From an uncultured Paraprevotella sp. (lineage in GTDB: Bacteria > Bacteroidota > Bacteroidia > Bacteroidales > Bacteroidaceae): a DNA stretch of 64,000 nt. The notes under the pieces are model-generated. The model ran no database searches. It worked only from the letters and a program-made list of their open reading frames with translations, and was not told the origin of the DNA. Shown piece after piece: positions 10,004 to 19,338 of this stretch. Both the position numbers and the translations under genes were made by a program. The stretch lies in assembly GCA_944321525.1 (NCBI GenBank), contig CALULQ010000007.1:1-64000 (forward strand), read 5' to 3'. Position 1 is the first letter of the stretch. Every line of letters starts with the position of its first letter.

Positions 10004-11347
10004 ATGAACAGCGAACAACAATATCTGGATTTGTTCACCGCCAACCGCGAGTTGATAGACCGCAACAGCGCTGTTGCGATGAACGCGTTGCGGGAACAGG
10101 CTTTTGCCGATTTCGCCCGGCTGGGCTTCCCCACGCGCAAGGTGGAGCGTTACAAGTATACCGACGTGGCGGAAGCTTTCGCGCCTGATTATGGGGTGAA
10201 TCTGAAGCGGGTGGAGTTTGCGGTGAATCCATACGAGGCGTTTCGTTGCGACGTGCCCAACCTGAGCACCTCGCTTTATTTCATGCTCAACGACGCCTTT
10301 TGGGAGAAGGCCCTCCCCTCGGCAGCCTTGCCGCCGGGCGTGGTGGTGTGCTCCCTGCGTCGGGCGGCCCAGGAATTCCCGGAGAAGGTGGAGGCCTGCT
10401 ATGGCCGGCTGGCCCGCACGGGGAAGGACGCGCTGAACGCGCTGAACACCATGCTGGCACAGGACGGACTGTTTGTCTACGTGCCGCGCGGCGTAGCGGT
10501 GGAGCGCACGATACAAGTGGTGAACCTCTTGCGCTCGGATGTCGGCTTGATGGTGAACCGCCGTGTGCTGGTGGTTCTGGAAGAAGGGGCGCAGGCCCGT
10601 CTCCTGTTCTGTGACCATGCGATGGACGACCGCGACTTCCTGACCACCCAGATTGTGGAGGTCTTTGCGGGGGAGAACTCGCATTTGGAATTGTACGAAC
10701 TGGAAGAGACGCACGTGAAGAACCGCCGTTTCAGCAATATGTATGTCGACCAGCAGCGCGACAGCGTGGTGAGCCTTTATAATTTCACATTGCACAACGG
10801 ATTGACGCGCAACCGCACGGACGTGACACTCTCCGGCGAGGGGGCGGAGACGAACCTCTACGGAGGTGTGATTGCCGACAAGGAGCAGCATGTGGACAAC
10901 AATACGCTCATCGACCACCGCGTGGGGCGTTGCACGAGCCGCCAGTTGTATAAGTACGTGATGGACGACCGCTCTACGGGGGCTTTTGCCGGCCGCGTGT
11001 TGGTGCGCCATGGTGCGCAGCAGACGGTGTCGGAGGAGCGCAACGCCAATTTGTGCGCCACGCCCGAGGCCCGCATGTACAGCCAGCCCATGCTGGAGAT
11101 TTATGCCGACGACGTGAAGTGCAGCCATGGTTCCACCGTGGGGCAGATGGACGAGCAAGCCCTCTTCTACATGCGCCAGCGCGGCATCAGCCTCGACGAG
11201 GCCCGCATGTTGCTCAAGTTTGCTTTCGCGGGCGAGGTTATCGACGCCATCTCGCTTGAGGCGCTCCGCGACCGTCTCCGCCATCTGGTGGAGAAGCGCT
11301 TCCGCGGCGAGCTGAGCCGCTGTTCGGGTTGCCGCATGTGTAAATAA
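10004..11347 (+). CDS. sufD: Fe-S cluster assembly protein SufD
   Basis: A 447-residue SufB/SufD-family beta-helix protein and partner of SufB and SufC. The C-terminal half has the conserved stretch DVKCSHGSTVGQMDEQALFYMRQRGI, here read in parts, with SHG and the following acidic residues typical of SufD. The tail ends CSGCRMCK, with three cysteines, which is unusual at a SufD C-terminus and worth noting. Confidence 0.94.
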   Translation: MNSEQQYLDLFTANRELIDRNSAVAMNALREQAFADFARLGFPTRKVERYKYTDVAEAFAPDYGVNLKRVEFAVNPYEAFRCDVPNLSTSLYFMLNDAFWEKALPSAALPPGVVVCSLRRAAQEFPEKVEACYGRLARTGKDALNALNTMLAQDGLFVYVPRGVAVERTIQVVNLLRSDVGLMVNRRVLVVLEEGAQARLLFCDHAMDDRDFLTTQIVEVFAGENSHLELYELEETHVKNRRFSNMYVDQQRDSVVSLYNFTLHNGLTRNRTDVTLSGEGAETNLYGGVIADKEQHVDNNTLIDHRVGRCTSRQLYKYVMDDRSTGAFAGRVLVRHGAQQTVSEERNANLCATPEARMYSQPMLEIYADDVKCSHGSTVGQMDEQALFYMRQRGISLDEARMLLKFAFAGEVIDAISLEALRDRLRHLVEKRFRGELSRCSGCRMCK

Positions 11348-11362
11348 AGGGAGGATACGGAT

Positions 11363-12577
11363 ATGTATGACATAGAAGAAGTCAGGAAAGACTTTCCCAT
11401 TTTGCGGCGCGAAGTGTACGGGCGTCCGTTGGTGTATCTGGACAATGCCGCCACGGTGCAGAAGCCTCGCCAAGTGGTGGAGGCCATGGCGGATGAGTAT
11501 TACAATGTGAACGCCAACGTGCACCGCGGCGTGCATTTCCTCTCGCAGCAGGCCACGGAGCTGCACGAGGCCGCCCGCGAGACGGTGCGCCGCTTCCTGA
11601 ATGCCCGCAGCACGGCGGAGATAGTCTTCACCCGCGGCACCACGGAGAGCATCAACCTCGTGGCCTCCTGCTTCGGCGAGGCTTTCATGCGCGAGGGCGA
11701 CGAGGTCATCGTGAGCGAGATGGAACACCATGCCAACATCGTGAGCTGGCAGCTGGTGCAGGCCCGCAAGGGCATCCGCCTGCGGGTCATCCCGATGAAC
11801 GACCGCGGCGAACTGCTGATGGATGAATACGAGAAACTGTTCAACGAGCGGACACGCATCGTGAGTGTCACGCACGTGAGCAACGTGCTCGGTACCGTGA
11901 ATCCCGTGCGCCGTATGATTGAGATAGCCCACGCCCACGGCGTGCCGGTCTTGGTCGACGGGGCGCAGAGCGCGCCGCATTTCGCGGTGGACGTGCAGGC
12001 CCTCGATTGCGACTTTTTCGCGTTCAGCGGCCACAAGGTCTACGGCCCCACGGGCATCGGTGTGCTCTACGGGAAAGAGTCGTGGCTCGACCGCCTGCCG
12101 CCTTACATGGGCGGTGGTGAGATGATAGGGCACGTGTCGTTCGAGCATACCACTTTCGCCGCTCCGCCGTTGAAGTTCGAGGCCGGTACGCCCGACTACG
12201 TGGCCACTACTGGCTTGGCCCGCGCTCTGGATTATGTTTCCCGCTTGGGGATGGACCAGATTCAGGTGCATGAGCGCGACCTGACGCATTACGCCTTGGA
12301 GCGCCTGCGCCGCATTCCCGGCATGCGCATCCTGGGCGAGGCCGCGGAGCACGACGCGGTGGTGTCGTTCCTCGTGGGGAACATCCACCATTTGGACATG
12401 GGCACGCTGCTCGACCGTCTGGGCATCGCCGTGCGCACCGGTCACCACTGCGCCGAGCCGCTCATGCACCGTTTGGGCGTGGAAGGCACGGTGCGCGCCT
12501 CTTTCGCCCTCTACAACACCCGCGCCGAGGTCGACGCCTTGGCGGAAGGGATAGAGCGCGTGTCGGCGATGTTCTGA
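11363..12577 (+). CDS. sufS: Cysteine desulfurase SufS
   Basis: A 404-residue PLP-dependent group II cysteine desulfurase that supplies sulfur to SufBCD. The PLP-binding lysine is K225 in FSGHKVYGPTG, and the active-site cysteine is C363 in RTGHHCAEPLM. Full family length. It is the last gene of the suf operon; no sufE or sufU is visible nearby, so the sulfur acceptor must lie elsewhere. Confidence 0.97.
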   Translation: MYDIEEVRKDFPILRREVYGRPLVYLDNAATVQKPRQVVEAMADEYYNVNANVHRGVHFLSQQATELHEAARETVRRFLNARSTAEIVFTRGTTESINLVASCFGEAFMREGDEVIVSEMEHHANIVSWQLVQARKGIRLRVIPMNDRGELLMDEYEKLFNERTRIVSVTHVSNVLGTVNPVRRMIEIAHAHGVPVLVDGAQSAPHFAVDVQALDCDFFAFSGHKVYGPTGIGVLYGKESWLDRLPPYMGGGEMIGHVSFEHTTFAAPPLKFEAGTPDYVATTGLARALDYVSRLGMDQIQVHERDLTHYALERLRRIPGMRILGEAAEHDAVVSFLVGNIHHLDMGTLLDRLGIAVRTGHHCAEPLMHRLGVEGTVRASFALYNTRAEVDALAEGIERVSAMF

Positions 12578-12605
12578 GCGGTGACGGGCATTGTCCCGCG
12601 TGTGA

Positions 12606-12675
12606 TAAACAGAGGCCGGCAACTGCTCCGCGCATTGCACATTGCAAGCACGGGACGGTTGCCGGCCTCTGTTTA
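12606..12675. terminator. Long inverted repeat, bidirectional terminator
   Basis: Perfect 18-bp arms at 12606-12623 and 12658-12675 (TAAACAGAGGCCGGCAAC and its complement) enclose a 34-base loop. It lies between the convergent sufS and the small minus-strand gene and probably ends both transcripts. There is no strong T-run, so the mechanism is uncertain. Confidence 0.65.
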
Positions 12676-12689
12676 TATCCTCATGAGTG

Positions 12690-12863
12690 TCAGTTCCATT
12701 CCTCGTAGGCGTAGAGGTCGCGGTTTTCGTATGCCAGTTCCGACAGCGCCTCGCGGGCCTCTTCTTCTGTGGCGCCGTAGGCGTAGCATGAAGGGTTCTG
12801 CAGTTGGTAGGCCAGGAACCCGTCCGCGGTTTCTTCGATGCGATAAGTTGCTTGTGTGTCCAT
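12690..12863 (-). CDS. 57-residue HicB-like small protein
   Basis: A short minus-strand gene of 57 codons plus stop, opening ATG with the protein MDTQATYRIEE. The pattern ADGFLAY, then NPSCYAYG, then ATEEEAREAL matches the beta-beta-beta-alpha core of the HicB/UPF0150 fold (GF-x-P-GC-x-x-x-G-x-T-x-EEA-x-x-x-L). It has its own -7 box 23 bases upstream and a terminator-like repeat downstream. No HicA toxin gene is adjacent. The fold assignment is inference from the pattern; the function is unknown. Confidence 0.7.
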   Translation of the reverse strand: MDTQATYRIEETADGFLAYQLQNPSCYAYGATEEEAREALSELAYENRDLYAYEEWN

Positions 12864-12886
12864 GTTTCTTGGTTTTTAAGCTACTG

Positions 12887-12894
12887 CAAAAGTA
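12887..12894 (-). promoter_or_regulatory. -7 box of the HicB-like gene
   Basis: TACTTTTG on the minus strand, 23 bases before the start codon. No convincing -33 box. It is divergent to the thioredoxin-gene promoter. Confidence 0.55.
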
Positions 12895-12955
12895 GCCGCC
12901 TGTTGTTTCAATTTCGTGAAAAAACAGAGAATTTCTTTTTTCTGTTCCGGTTTTC

Positions 12956-12987
12956 TTTGCCCCATAGCCCTGTTTTGTCTATTTTTG
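12956..12987 (+). promoter_or_regulatory. Promoter of the thioredoxin-fold gene
   Basis: TTTG at 12956-12959 and TATTTTTG at 12980-12987 with a 20-base spacer, a full match to the Bacteroides consensus. Confidence 0.8.
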
Positions 12988-13010
12988 CAGGCAATAAAAA
13001 CCGAAGTAAG

Positions 13011-14183
13011 ATGAAGGAAATGAAAGAGAAAATAGTGTTGTTCCTGTTGTCTTTCTGCATAAGCCTCGGCGTCTTGCGGGCGCAGGAGGCCGAAGGCGGC
13101 GTGGCCTTCGTGGAGGGAAAGACGTTTGCCGAGGCTTTGGCCATGGCCAAGGCGGAGGGCAAGATGCTGTTCGTTGACTGCTACACCACTTGGTGCGGTC
13201 CCTGTCGCATGATGACCACGAAGGTGTTCCCGCAAAAGCTCATGGGCGATTACTTCAACGCCAAGTTCGTCTGCTTGAAAGTGGACATGGAGAAAGGCGA
13301 AGGCCCGCAACTGCATAAGCAATGGGGAGTGAGGGCTTATCCCACTTTCCTTTTCTTCGACGCCGAAGGCAAGGAGGTGAACCGCATCGTGGGAGGAGAC
13401 TCCAATGCCGCCAGGTTTCTGGAGAAAGTGAAGCGGGGGATAGGCAGCAAGGGACTGGCGGCCATGACGGCCCGTTACGATGCCGGGGATCGCGACACCA
13501 CGTTCCTGACGGACTATCTGGACGTGCTGGGCTCGGCCTACGACGCGCAGAAGACGGAAGAGGTGGCCGGTGAATTGCTCAAGGGGCGCGGGGCGGACAT
13601 GCTCACGAACGCCCGGCTCTACGAGGTGTTCCTGAAGCATGCCACGCCCATGACCGAGCCGTTCCGCTACGTGCTTTCGCACAAGGATGAGTTCTGCGCC
13701 CGTTATGATAAAGACCAGTTGGAGGCCTGCCTTTCGATGGCGTGGATGAATTATACCCGCCGCTTCATCCGCAGGGGCGCGGACGGGAAAGTGACTTACG
13801 ACCAAGCGGGCATGGATGCTTATGAGAAAGAGATGAAGAAATGGAAGGTGGAGGACCGGGAGAAAATCGTGCAACTGGCTGCCATCGAGGCAGCCCAGGC
13901 CATGGGCGAATGGAAAGAGTTCGCGGCCCGTTGCTCGCGTTTCATTGATGAGTTCGGGGCGCCGGATTTCTCCATCTACAGCTGGGTGCAGGCCATCCAG
14001 AAGAATTGCAAGGACGACGCGGAGGTGAAAGCCGAGGCGGCCGGTTGGATGAAAGCCCGCCTGGCCGCGCTCGAGGCGGAAAAGGCCCGGCAGAAGCCGT
14101 TGGGGGAAGGCGTCGTCCCGGCCATCCCGATGATAGATTTTCCGGCCTTCTACCGGGCTACGATTGCCGAATTTGAAAACTGA
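13011..14183 (+). CDS. Secreted thioredoxin-fold protein
   Basis: The start at ATG 13011 gives 390 residues and follows the promoter; a longer frame begins upstream of the promoter and is rejected. A signal peptide covers residues 1-24. A thioredoxin domain follows at about 30-145 with the redox motif WCGPC at 61-65. The remaining 240 residues are helical, without a motif I recognise. It is likely a periplasmic disulfide reductase or oxidase; the partner is unknown. It is first in a run with rnhB and the WYL regulator. Confidence 0.88.
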   Translation: MKEMKEKIVLFLLSFCISLGVLRAQEAEGGVAFVEGKTFAEALAMAKAEGKMLFVDCYTTWCGPCRMMTTKVFPQKLMGDYFNAKFVCLKVDMEKGEGPQLHKQWGVRAYPTFLFFDAEGKEVNRIVGGDSNAARFLEKVKRGIGSKGLAAMTARYDAGDRDTTFLTDYLDVLGSAYDAQKTEEVAGELLKGRGADMLTNARLYEVFLKHATPMTEPFRYVLSHKDEFCARYDKDQLEACLSMAWMNYTRRFIRRGADGKVTYDQAGMDAYEKEMKKWKVEDREKIVQLAAIEAAQAMGEWKEFAARCSRFIDEFGAPDFSIYSWVQAIQKNCKDDAEVKAEAAGWMKARLAALEAEKARQKPLGEGVVPAIPMIDFPAFYRATIAEFEN

Positions 14184-14192
14184 CGCGCGCCC

Positions 14193-14813
14193 ATGCTGTT
14201 ACCCTATTTGAATCCGGACGTGGTGGAGGCCGGTCTCGACGAGGCCGGACGGGGATGCCTGGCCGGGGCGGTGTTTGCCGCCGCGGTCGTCCTGCCCAAG
14301 GACTACCGCAACGAGCGGCTCAACGACTCCAAGCAGCTCAGCGAGAAGCGGCGCTACCAGCTCCGCGAGGAGATAGAGCGCGACGCGCTGGCTTGGGCCG
14401 TGGGCGTGGTTTCCCCGCAGGAGATTGACGAAATCAACATTCTCAACGCGTCGTTCCTGGCCATGCACCGCGCGCTCGACCAGTTGAAGGTCCGTCCGCA
14501 GGCGCTCTTGGTGGACGGCAACCGCTTCCGTCCCTATCGCGACTTGCCCTACACCACGGTGGTGAAAGGCGACGGCAAGTACATGAGCATCGCCGCCGCG
14601 TCCATCCTGGCCAAGACCTACCGCGACGACTATATGCTCCGCCTGCACGAAGAATATCCTGCGTACCACTGGGACTCCAACAAGGGCTATCCGGCCAAGG
14701 CGCACCGCGAAGCCATCCGCCGGATTGGCCCATCGCCCTATCACCGCATGAGTTACAACCTCTTGGGCGACGGGCAGCTGGAGCTTTTCCCGCCCGAGGA
14801 AATGAAAGGCTGA
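14193..14813 (+). CDS. rnhB: Ribonuclease HII
   Basis: A 206-residue RNase HII that cuts RNA in RNA-DNA hybrids and at single ribonucleotides in DNA. The signature [12 protein letters not shown] supplies catalytic D16 and E17. Later motifs include LLVDGNRF and [14 protein letters not shown], and [21 protein letters not shown] closes the domain. Normal family length. It starts 9 bp after the thioredoxin gene. Confidence 0.96.
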   Translation: MLLPYLNPDVVEAGLDEAGRGCLAGAVFAAAVVLPKDYRNERLNDSKQLSEKRRYQLREEIERDALAWAVGVVSPQEIDEINILNASFLAMHRALDQLKVRPQALLVDGNRFRPYRDLPYTTVVKGDGKYMSIAAASILAKTYRDDYMLRLHEEYPAYHWDSNKGYPAKAHREAIRRIGPSPYHRMSYNLLGDGQLELFPPEEMKG

Positions 14814-14819
14814 CAGACG

Positions 14820-15740
14820 ATGGAACTGGGCATCTTCGAACGTCAACTGCGACTGATGGTGCTGCTCACGCAAAACCGCGAGTACACCATGGACGAACTG
14901 TGCCGCAAACTGGACTTGAGCCGCCGCACGCTCTACCGCTATCTGGAGCTGTTTCGCGACACCGGTTTCGAGGTCGTGAAGCAGGGCAACGTCTACCGCC
15001 TCGACAAGTCGTCTCCGTTTTTCAAGGAAATCACGCAATTGGTCCATTTCACCGAGGACGAGGCCCTCGCGCTGCGCCACGTGCTCGACATGGCTTCCGA
15101 CGCCGACGTGCAGGTGCGCCACCTCCGCCACAAACTGGAGCGCATCTACGACTTCGGCATACTGAATGCCATGGAAGCCGACCCCGTGCAGGCCGGGAAC
15201 CTCCAGCGGCTCTACGAAGCCGTGAAGCTCCACCGGCAAGTCGTTTTGCACGACTACAGTTCGTCGCACAGCAATCGTGTGGACGACCGCGCGGTGGAGC
15301 CGTATTGTTTCCTGGAAAACCATGCCGCCGTCCGCTGCTACGAACTGCGGAGCGGACAGAACAAGACGTTCAAGGTGAGCCGCATCGGGCGGGTGGAGGT
15401 GTTGGACCTGTTGTGGAGCCACGAAGAACAACATGCGAGGGTGTACACAGACCTGTTCCGTTTCAGCGGCGAGGAGCGGTTGCCGGTGGTGCTCCGCCTG
15501 GGCCGTTTGTCGTGCAACCTGTTGAAGGAAGAATATCCGCAAGCCGCCCGCCAGTTGCGTCCCGACGGCGACGGGCGTTGGCTGCTGTCCACCGAGGTGT
15601 GCAGTTTCCAGGGCGTGGCCCGCTTCGTCTTGGGGCTGTATGAAGACATCGAGGTCTTGGCGTCGCACGAATTCAAGGCCTTCCTGCAGGAGAAGATACA
15701 AGGGCTGACTGCGAAAAGCCGGGCGCTCACGGGGGCGTAG
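14820..15740 (+). CDS. HTH/WYL-domain transcriptional regulator
   Basis: A 306-residue protein. A helix-turn-helix at about residues 20-60 (YTMDELCRKLDLSRRTLYRYLE) is of the DeoR/HTH_11 type. The rest matches the WYL-domain region, with FKVSRIGRVEVLD corresponding to the conserved R-x-x-RI strand. The WYL tripeptide itself is not conserved. WYL proteins bind nucleotides or single-stranded nucleic acid and regulate DNA-damage or defence genes in several bacteria; the target here is unknown. It lies 6 bp after rnhB. Confidence 0.85.
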   Translation: MELGIFERQLRLMVLLTQNREYTMDELCRKLDLSRRTLYRYLELFRDTGFEVVKQGNVYRLDKSSPFFKEITQLVHFTEDEALALRHVLDMASDADVQVRHLRHKLERIYDFGILNAMEADPVQAGNLQRLYEAVKLHRQVVLHDYSSSHSNRVDDRAVEPYCFLENHAAVRCYELRSGQNKTFKVSRIGRVEVLDLLWSHEEQHARVYTDLFRFSGEERLPVVLRLGRLSCNLLKEEYPQAARQLRPDGDGRWLLSTEVCSFQGVARFVLGLYEDIEVLASHEFKAFLQEKIQGLTAKSRALTGA

Positions 15741-15931
15741 GCAGGAAATGCGGGGGCAATGGCATCAAAATGTATTTGCTATTTTGTGGCAATCTCGCTG
15801 GTAACTCGTGCGGTGCATGATTGATGTCATTTCCTCGGCCGCGCCTTATATGGTTCAGACCGGCGAACAAAAGTTTTTTAATCGGGTTCCAAATTCGCCG
15901 GAACTGGGGGGAGCTTGGAACGGTTGTCCGG

Positions 15932-16762
15932 TTACCGGTTCAGGAAGGCTTTTATCGGGTCGGATGTCTGCGATGCCTTGTAGCGCTCCATTTCCTTGCT
16001 GAGATTCTTGATGTGCTCTTCCAGCATGAACGTCCGGAATGGTTCGGGCGAATCAGATTCGCGTGCGTTGATGAGCGATTGTATGTATTCGGCCTTGTCT
16101 TCTTTGACTACTTTTGAGGGAACTAACCCGAATTCATATTGCAGGTGGTTCATGACGAGGCGGGACATTCGCCCGTTTCCGTCCACCCACGGGTGGATGG
16201 TCACTAAGAGAAGGTGGGCGTCGAAACTTAGCAAGTATTGGTCGATGATGTTGCCGTTTTCAATCAACTGCCGTCTCCTTTCGTTGATTTGTTGGCAGAA
16301 CTCTTCCATTTTTTCCGGCACTTTGCGGAAGTTCATATAAGAACTGCCGCCGGTTCCTGCCGTGACTCCTAAGAGGCGGAATTCGCCTTTTGATGCGTCG
16401 AAATCCCCGTTGATGGTGTGGTATTCTCCCCCTGTGTTTTTCATCACTAATGCCGACATGGCCTTGAGCATGTCGACCGAGAAGTCCGTATGCTGTCGGG
16501 CCAGCATCATGGATTTTTCGTAGGCCTTTTTGAGGTCGAGGTTCATCAACTGCTCTTGTATGCTGCGTTTTTTTGCCGAGATACCTTCGTCGAATAAGAG
16601 TTGGTTTTCTATTTCCGTGACCGTGCTGCCTTCGATGGCGGTGGAATGGGTAATAATGGAATAGAGATAGAATTTCTGGTAATCTATCTGTTCCGCGATA
16701 CCCGATTCATCGTATTCTTTGAGTAAGGCAAGCAATGTTTGTTCTGTTTCATTCCGGTTCAT
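15932..16762 (-). CDS. Fic family protein (probable AMPylase), with N-terminal inhibitory motif
   Basis: A 276-residue Fic protein starting at ATG 16762; an upstream TTG start would overlap the promoter box. The Fic core is HPWVDGNGRMSR at residues 190-201, with the catalytic His and phosphate-binding GNGR present and Trp in place of the usual Phe. The inhibitory helix motif S-x-x-x-E-G is at residues 40-45, which places it in class II (inhibitor within the same chain, N-terminal). Such enzymes transfer AMP to protein hydroxyls. It is lower in GC than its neighbours, so likely acquired. Confidence 0.9.
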   Translation of the reverse strand: MNRNETEQTLLALLKEYDESGIAEQIDYQKFYLYSIITHSTAIEGSTVTEIENQLLFDEGISAKKRSIQEQLMNLDLKKAYEKSMMLARQHTDFSVDMLKAMSALVMKNTGGEYHTINGDFDASKGEFRLLGVTAGTGGSSYMNFRKVPEKMEEFCQQINERRRQLIENGNIIDQYLLSFDAHLLLVTIHPWVDGNGRMSRLVMNHLQYEFGLVPSKVVKEDKAEYIQSLINARESDSPEPFRTFMLEEHIKNLSKEMERYKASQTSDPIKAFLNR

Positions 16763-16783
16763 GGCTGAGCGCTGCTGTTTTTG

Positions 16784-16813
16784 CAAAGTTAGTGATTTTT
16801 GGGATTTTGCAAA
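16784..16813 (-). promoter_or_regulatory. Promoter of the fic gene
   Basis: On the minus strand TTTG (16810-16813) and TAACTTTG (16784-16791) are 18 bases apart. The -7 box lies 21 bases before the ATG at 16762. Confidence 0.7.
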
Positions 16814-16980
16814 TCTTTGGTCCGGTCAAATATGGGCGGGGCTGGCTTTTGAGGTTAATTTTCTCATTTGGTGCGCGCCGCCCGTCACTTTTAACAAAAA
16901 AATCCGCCGCCGTGTCGTAGATTGACACGACGGGGTTGTTTCTTTGCGTCATGAAGTTCAACCTTTAATGTTTTACGACG

Positions 16981-17289
16981 ATGAAAAAAGAAATGAGTCT
17001 TCCGGTTTCGGTTTTGGACTGCGGTCGCGTTTCCGCCTCCCGTCCCTCCCTGTTCGCGGCTTTCAAGGCCTTCATGTTGCGTAGTGCTCCGGTGCTGTTC
17101 CTGGCTTCTTTCTACGGCCGCTTGCTGGAGATGCGCGTCACGCCCCGGCAGGCGCTCCACCTGCTCCATGCCCAGTGCGCCTTTTTCCTGTTGCTCCTGC
17201 CCTTGCCTTTTGCCTTGTGGCTTCGGGCCATTTTCCTGTTGTGGTTCGCTCTGGTGCTGAGGCAGTGCCGTCGTGCCGGCCTGCGCTGA
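16981..17289 (+). CDS. Small membrane protein, unknown function
   Basis: A 102-residue basic protein with two hydrophobic stretches, about residues 33-46 and 68-92 (rich in Leu and Phe), and Arg/Cys-rich ends. I do not recognise a family. The ATG is preceded by TTTCTTTG, only a partial -7 box. Moderate confidence that it is expressed. Confidence 0.5.
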   Translation: MKKEMSLPVSVLDCGRVSASRPSLFAAFKAFMLRSAPVLFLASFYGRLLEMRVTPRQALHLLHAQCAFFLLLLPLPFALWLRAIFLLWFALVLRQCRRAGLR

Positions 17290-17503
17290 GTCCCGTTGCG
17301 GGGGTGCCTTGGCGGCGTTTCCCTTCCGCCGTCGGATGAGGCCCTGCCGGCCTGCGGGCAGCCCGGTGCGGGCATCCGGGGATGGGGAAAATGTCTGCAT
17401 TTATTGCTCAGGCGCGGTCGTGCGGTCCTCAGGCGTTTCCTCTTCGGGGAGGGCGCTCCCGCATTCCGCCATGGGCGGTGGTGCGGGCTGCTTTCTTCCG
17501 TCG

Positions 17504-17607
17504 CGCCGTGCGGGGCCCGTCGCCGTACTTGGCGCAGAGTATTCGAGTACTTTCCGCAGAGTACTCGAATGCTTTGCGGAAAGTACTTTTTCGCACGCCG
17601 CACGGCG
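17504..17607 (+). repeat. Palindromic 22-bp-period element, copy A (104 bp)
   Basis: A 21-bp left arm starting CGCCGTGCGG (17504-17513) is complementary at its end to CCGCACGGCG at 17598-17607. The core repeats every 22 bp: GTAC starts at 17525 and 17547; AGTATTCGAGTACT starts at 17538, AGTACTCGAATGCT at 17560 and AGTACT at 17582. Same layout and exact length as copies C and D. Confidence 0.9.
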
Positions 17608-17743
17608 TCTTGCCGTCAACCGGGACCCTGTGCCGTGCCCGTCCGTCCGTCTTGTCCCTTCCACGTGCGCCTTTTTTCTCCTCTGATAGAGATAAAAGGT
17701 GTGAAAATTCTTCTTCGGAAGAAGATATATCGAAAACTATTCG

Positions 17744-17751
17744 TAATTTTG
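17744..17751 (+). promoter_or_regulatory. -7 box of gpmI
   Basis: TAATTTTG, 42 bases before the gpmI start codon. No good -33 box. A small palindrome TTCTTCGGAAGAA lies about 20 bases upstream. Confidence 0.55.
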
Positions 17752-17793
17752 CACGGATAACGTAAAGGACAATCATTTTAAATACATATTATT

Positions 17794-19314
17794 ATGGCAA
17801 AGAAAGCACTTTTGATGATTCTCGACGGTTGGGGCATTGGCGATCGCGCTAAGGACGACGCTATCTTCTGCACCCCCACGCCTTACATGGATTACCTGGC
17901 CCAGAACTACCCGCACTCGCAGCTGTTGGCTTCGGGCGAGAACGTGGGCTTGCCCGACGGGCAGATGGGCAACTCCGAGGTGGGCCACCTGAACATTGGC
18001 GCGGGCCGCATCGTGTATCAGGATTTGGTGAAAATCAACTGCGCATGCGCCGACGGGAGCATCCTGAAGAACCCCGAAATCGTGTCGGCATACGAATATG
18101 CCAAGAAGAATGGCAAGAGCGTGCACCTGATGGGGCTGACTTCCACGGGCGGCGTGCATTCTTCGTTGCACCACCTGTTCAAACTTTGTGAGATTTCCAA
18201 GGAGTACGGCATCGAGCACACCTATGTGCACTGCTTCATGGACGGCCGCGACACTGACCCGAAGAGCGGGAAAGGATTTATCGAGCAGTTGCAGGCCGAG
18301 TGCGAGAAGACCGGTTGCGTCATCGCGTCCATCATCGGGCGTTTCTATGCCATGGACCGCGACAAGCGCTGGAACCGCGTGAAGGAGGCCTACGACCTCT
18401 TGGTGAAGGGCGAAGGCAAGCAGGCCACGGACATGGTGGCGGCCATGCAGGAGTCCTATGACGAGGGTGTGACGGACGAGTTCGTGAAGGCCATCAACAA
18501 CTCCACGGTGGACGGAACCATCAAGGAGGGCGACGTGGTGATCTTCTTCAACTACCGCAACGACCGCGCCAAGGAGCTGACCGTCGTGCTCACGCAGCAG
18601 GACATGCCGGAAGAGGGGATGCAGACCATTCCGGGCCTGCAGTACTATTGCATGACGCCCTATGACGCCAGCTTCAAGGGCGTGCACATCCTTTTCCCGA
18701 AGGAAAACGTGGAGGACACGCTGGGCGAATACCTGAGCAAGAAGGGGCTGAAGCAGCTGCACACGGCCGAGACGGAGAAATATGCCCACGTGACATTCTT
18801 CTTCAACGGCGGGCGTGAGGCGCCCTTCGAAGGCGAAGACCGCATTCTGGTGCCCTCGCCCAAGGTGGCCACTTACGACCTGAAGCCGGAGATGAGCGCC
18901 TATGAGGTGAAGGACAAACTGGTGGCAGCCATCAAGGAAGACAAGTATGACTTCATCGTGGTGAACTTCGCCAACGGAGACATGGTGGGCCACACGGGCG
19001 TGTACGAAGCCATCGAGAAGGCCGTCGTGGCCGTGGACGAATGCGTGAAAGAGGTGGTGGAGACGGCCAAGGCCATGGGCGACTACGAGGTCATCATCAT
19101 CGCCGACCACGGCAATGCCGACCACGCCATCAACGAGGACGGCACGCCGAACACGGCCCACTCGCTGAACCCCGTGCCCTTCATCTATGTGACGGAAAAC
19201 AAGAACGCCAAGGTGGAGAACGGTATTCTGGCCGACGTGGCGCCTTCTATCCTGCACATCATGGGATTGCCGCAGCCGGCCGACATGACGGGCAAGGACC
19301 TGATCAAGGACTGA
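17794..19314 (+). CDS. gpmI: 2,3-bisphosphoglycerate-independent phosphoglycerate mutase
   Basis: A 506-residue glycolytic enzyme interconverting 3- and 2-phosphoglycerate, of the alkaline-phosphatase superfamily with two metal ions. The N-terminus [11 protein letters not shown] supplies metal ligand D11. The nucleophile is S61 in [15 protein letters not shown]. The C-terminal metal sites appear as [12 protein letters not shown] and [10 protein letters not shown]. Full length. A strong terminator follows the gene. Confidence 0.97.
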   Translation: MAKKALLMILDGWGIGDRAKDDAIFCTPTPYMDYLAQNYPHSQLLASGENVGLPDGQMGNSEVGHLNIGAGRIVYQDLVKINCACADGSILKNPEIVSAYEYAKKNGKSVHLMGLTSTGGVHSSLHHLFKLCEISKEYGIEHTYVHCFMDGRDTDPKSGKGFIEQLQAECEKTGCVIASIIGRFYAMDRDKRWNRVKEAYDLLVKGEGKQATDMVAAMQESYDEGVTDEFVKAINNSTVDGTIKEGDVVIFFNYRNDRAKELTVVLTQQDMPEEGMQTIPGLQYYCMTPYDASFKGVHILFPKENVEDTLGEYLSKKGLKQLHTAETEKYAHVTFFFNGGREAPFEGEDRILVPSPKVATYDLKPEMSAYEVKDKLVAAIKEDKYDFIVVNFANGDMVGHTGVYEAIEKAVVAVDECVKEVVETAKAMGDYEVIIIADHGNADHAINEDGTPNTAHSLNPVPFIYVTENKNAKVENGILADVAPSILHIMGLPQPADMTGKDLIKD

Positions 19315-19338
19315 TTATGTTTCAGAAATAGGTGGACA

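Larger units (their letters stand above)
17290..17793. other. Intergenic stretch before gpmI
   Basis: 504 bp with no convincing gene; the overlapping frames here are short, Arg/Pro/Ser-rich and unlike neighbouring proteins. It holds palindromic element A (17504-17607) and the gpmI -7 box. Confidence 0.7.

Noticed and set aside
12804..13010. N-terminal extension of the thioredoxin-fold protein
   Set aside because: The extra 69 codons lie upstream of and across a full-consensus promoter, and the downstream ATG gives a normal signal peptide.
15860..15901. 8-bp inverted repeat between the WYL and fic genes as a terminator
   Set aside because: The arms are short, the loop is long (26 bases), and the T-run is inside the loop, so support is too weak.
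16784..16786. TTG start of the fic gene giving eight more residues
   Set aside because: It overlaps the -7 box; the ATG at 16762 has the leader length seen at other genes.
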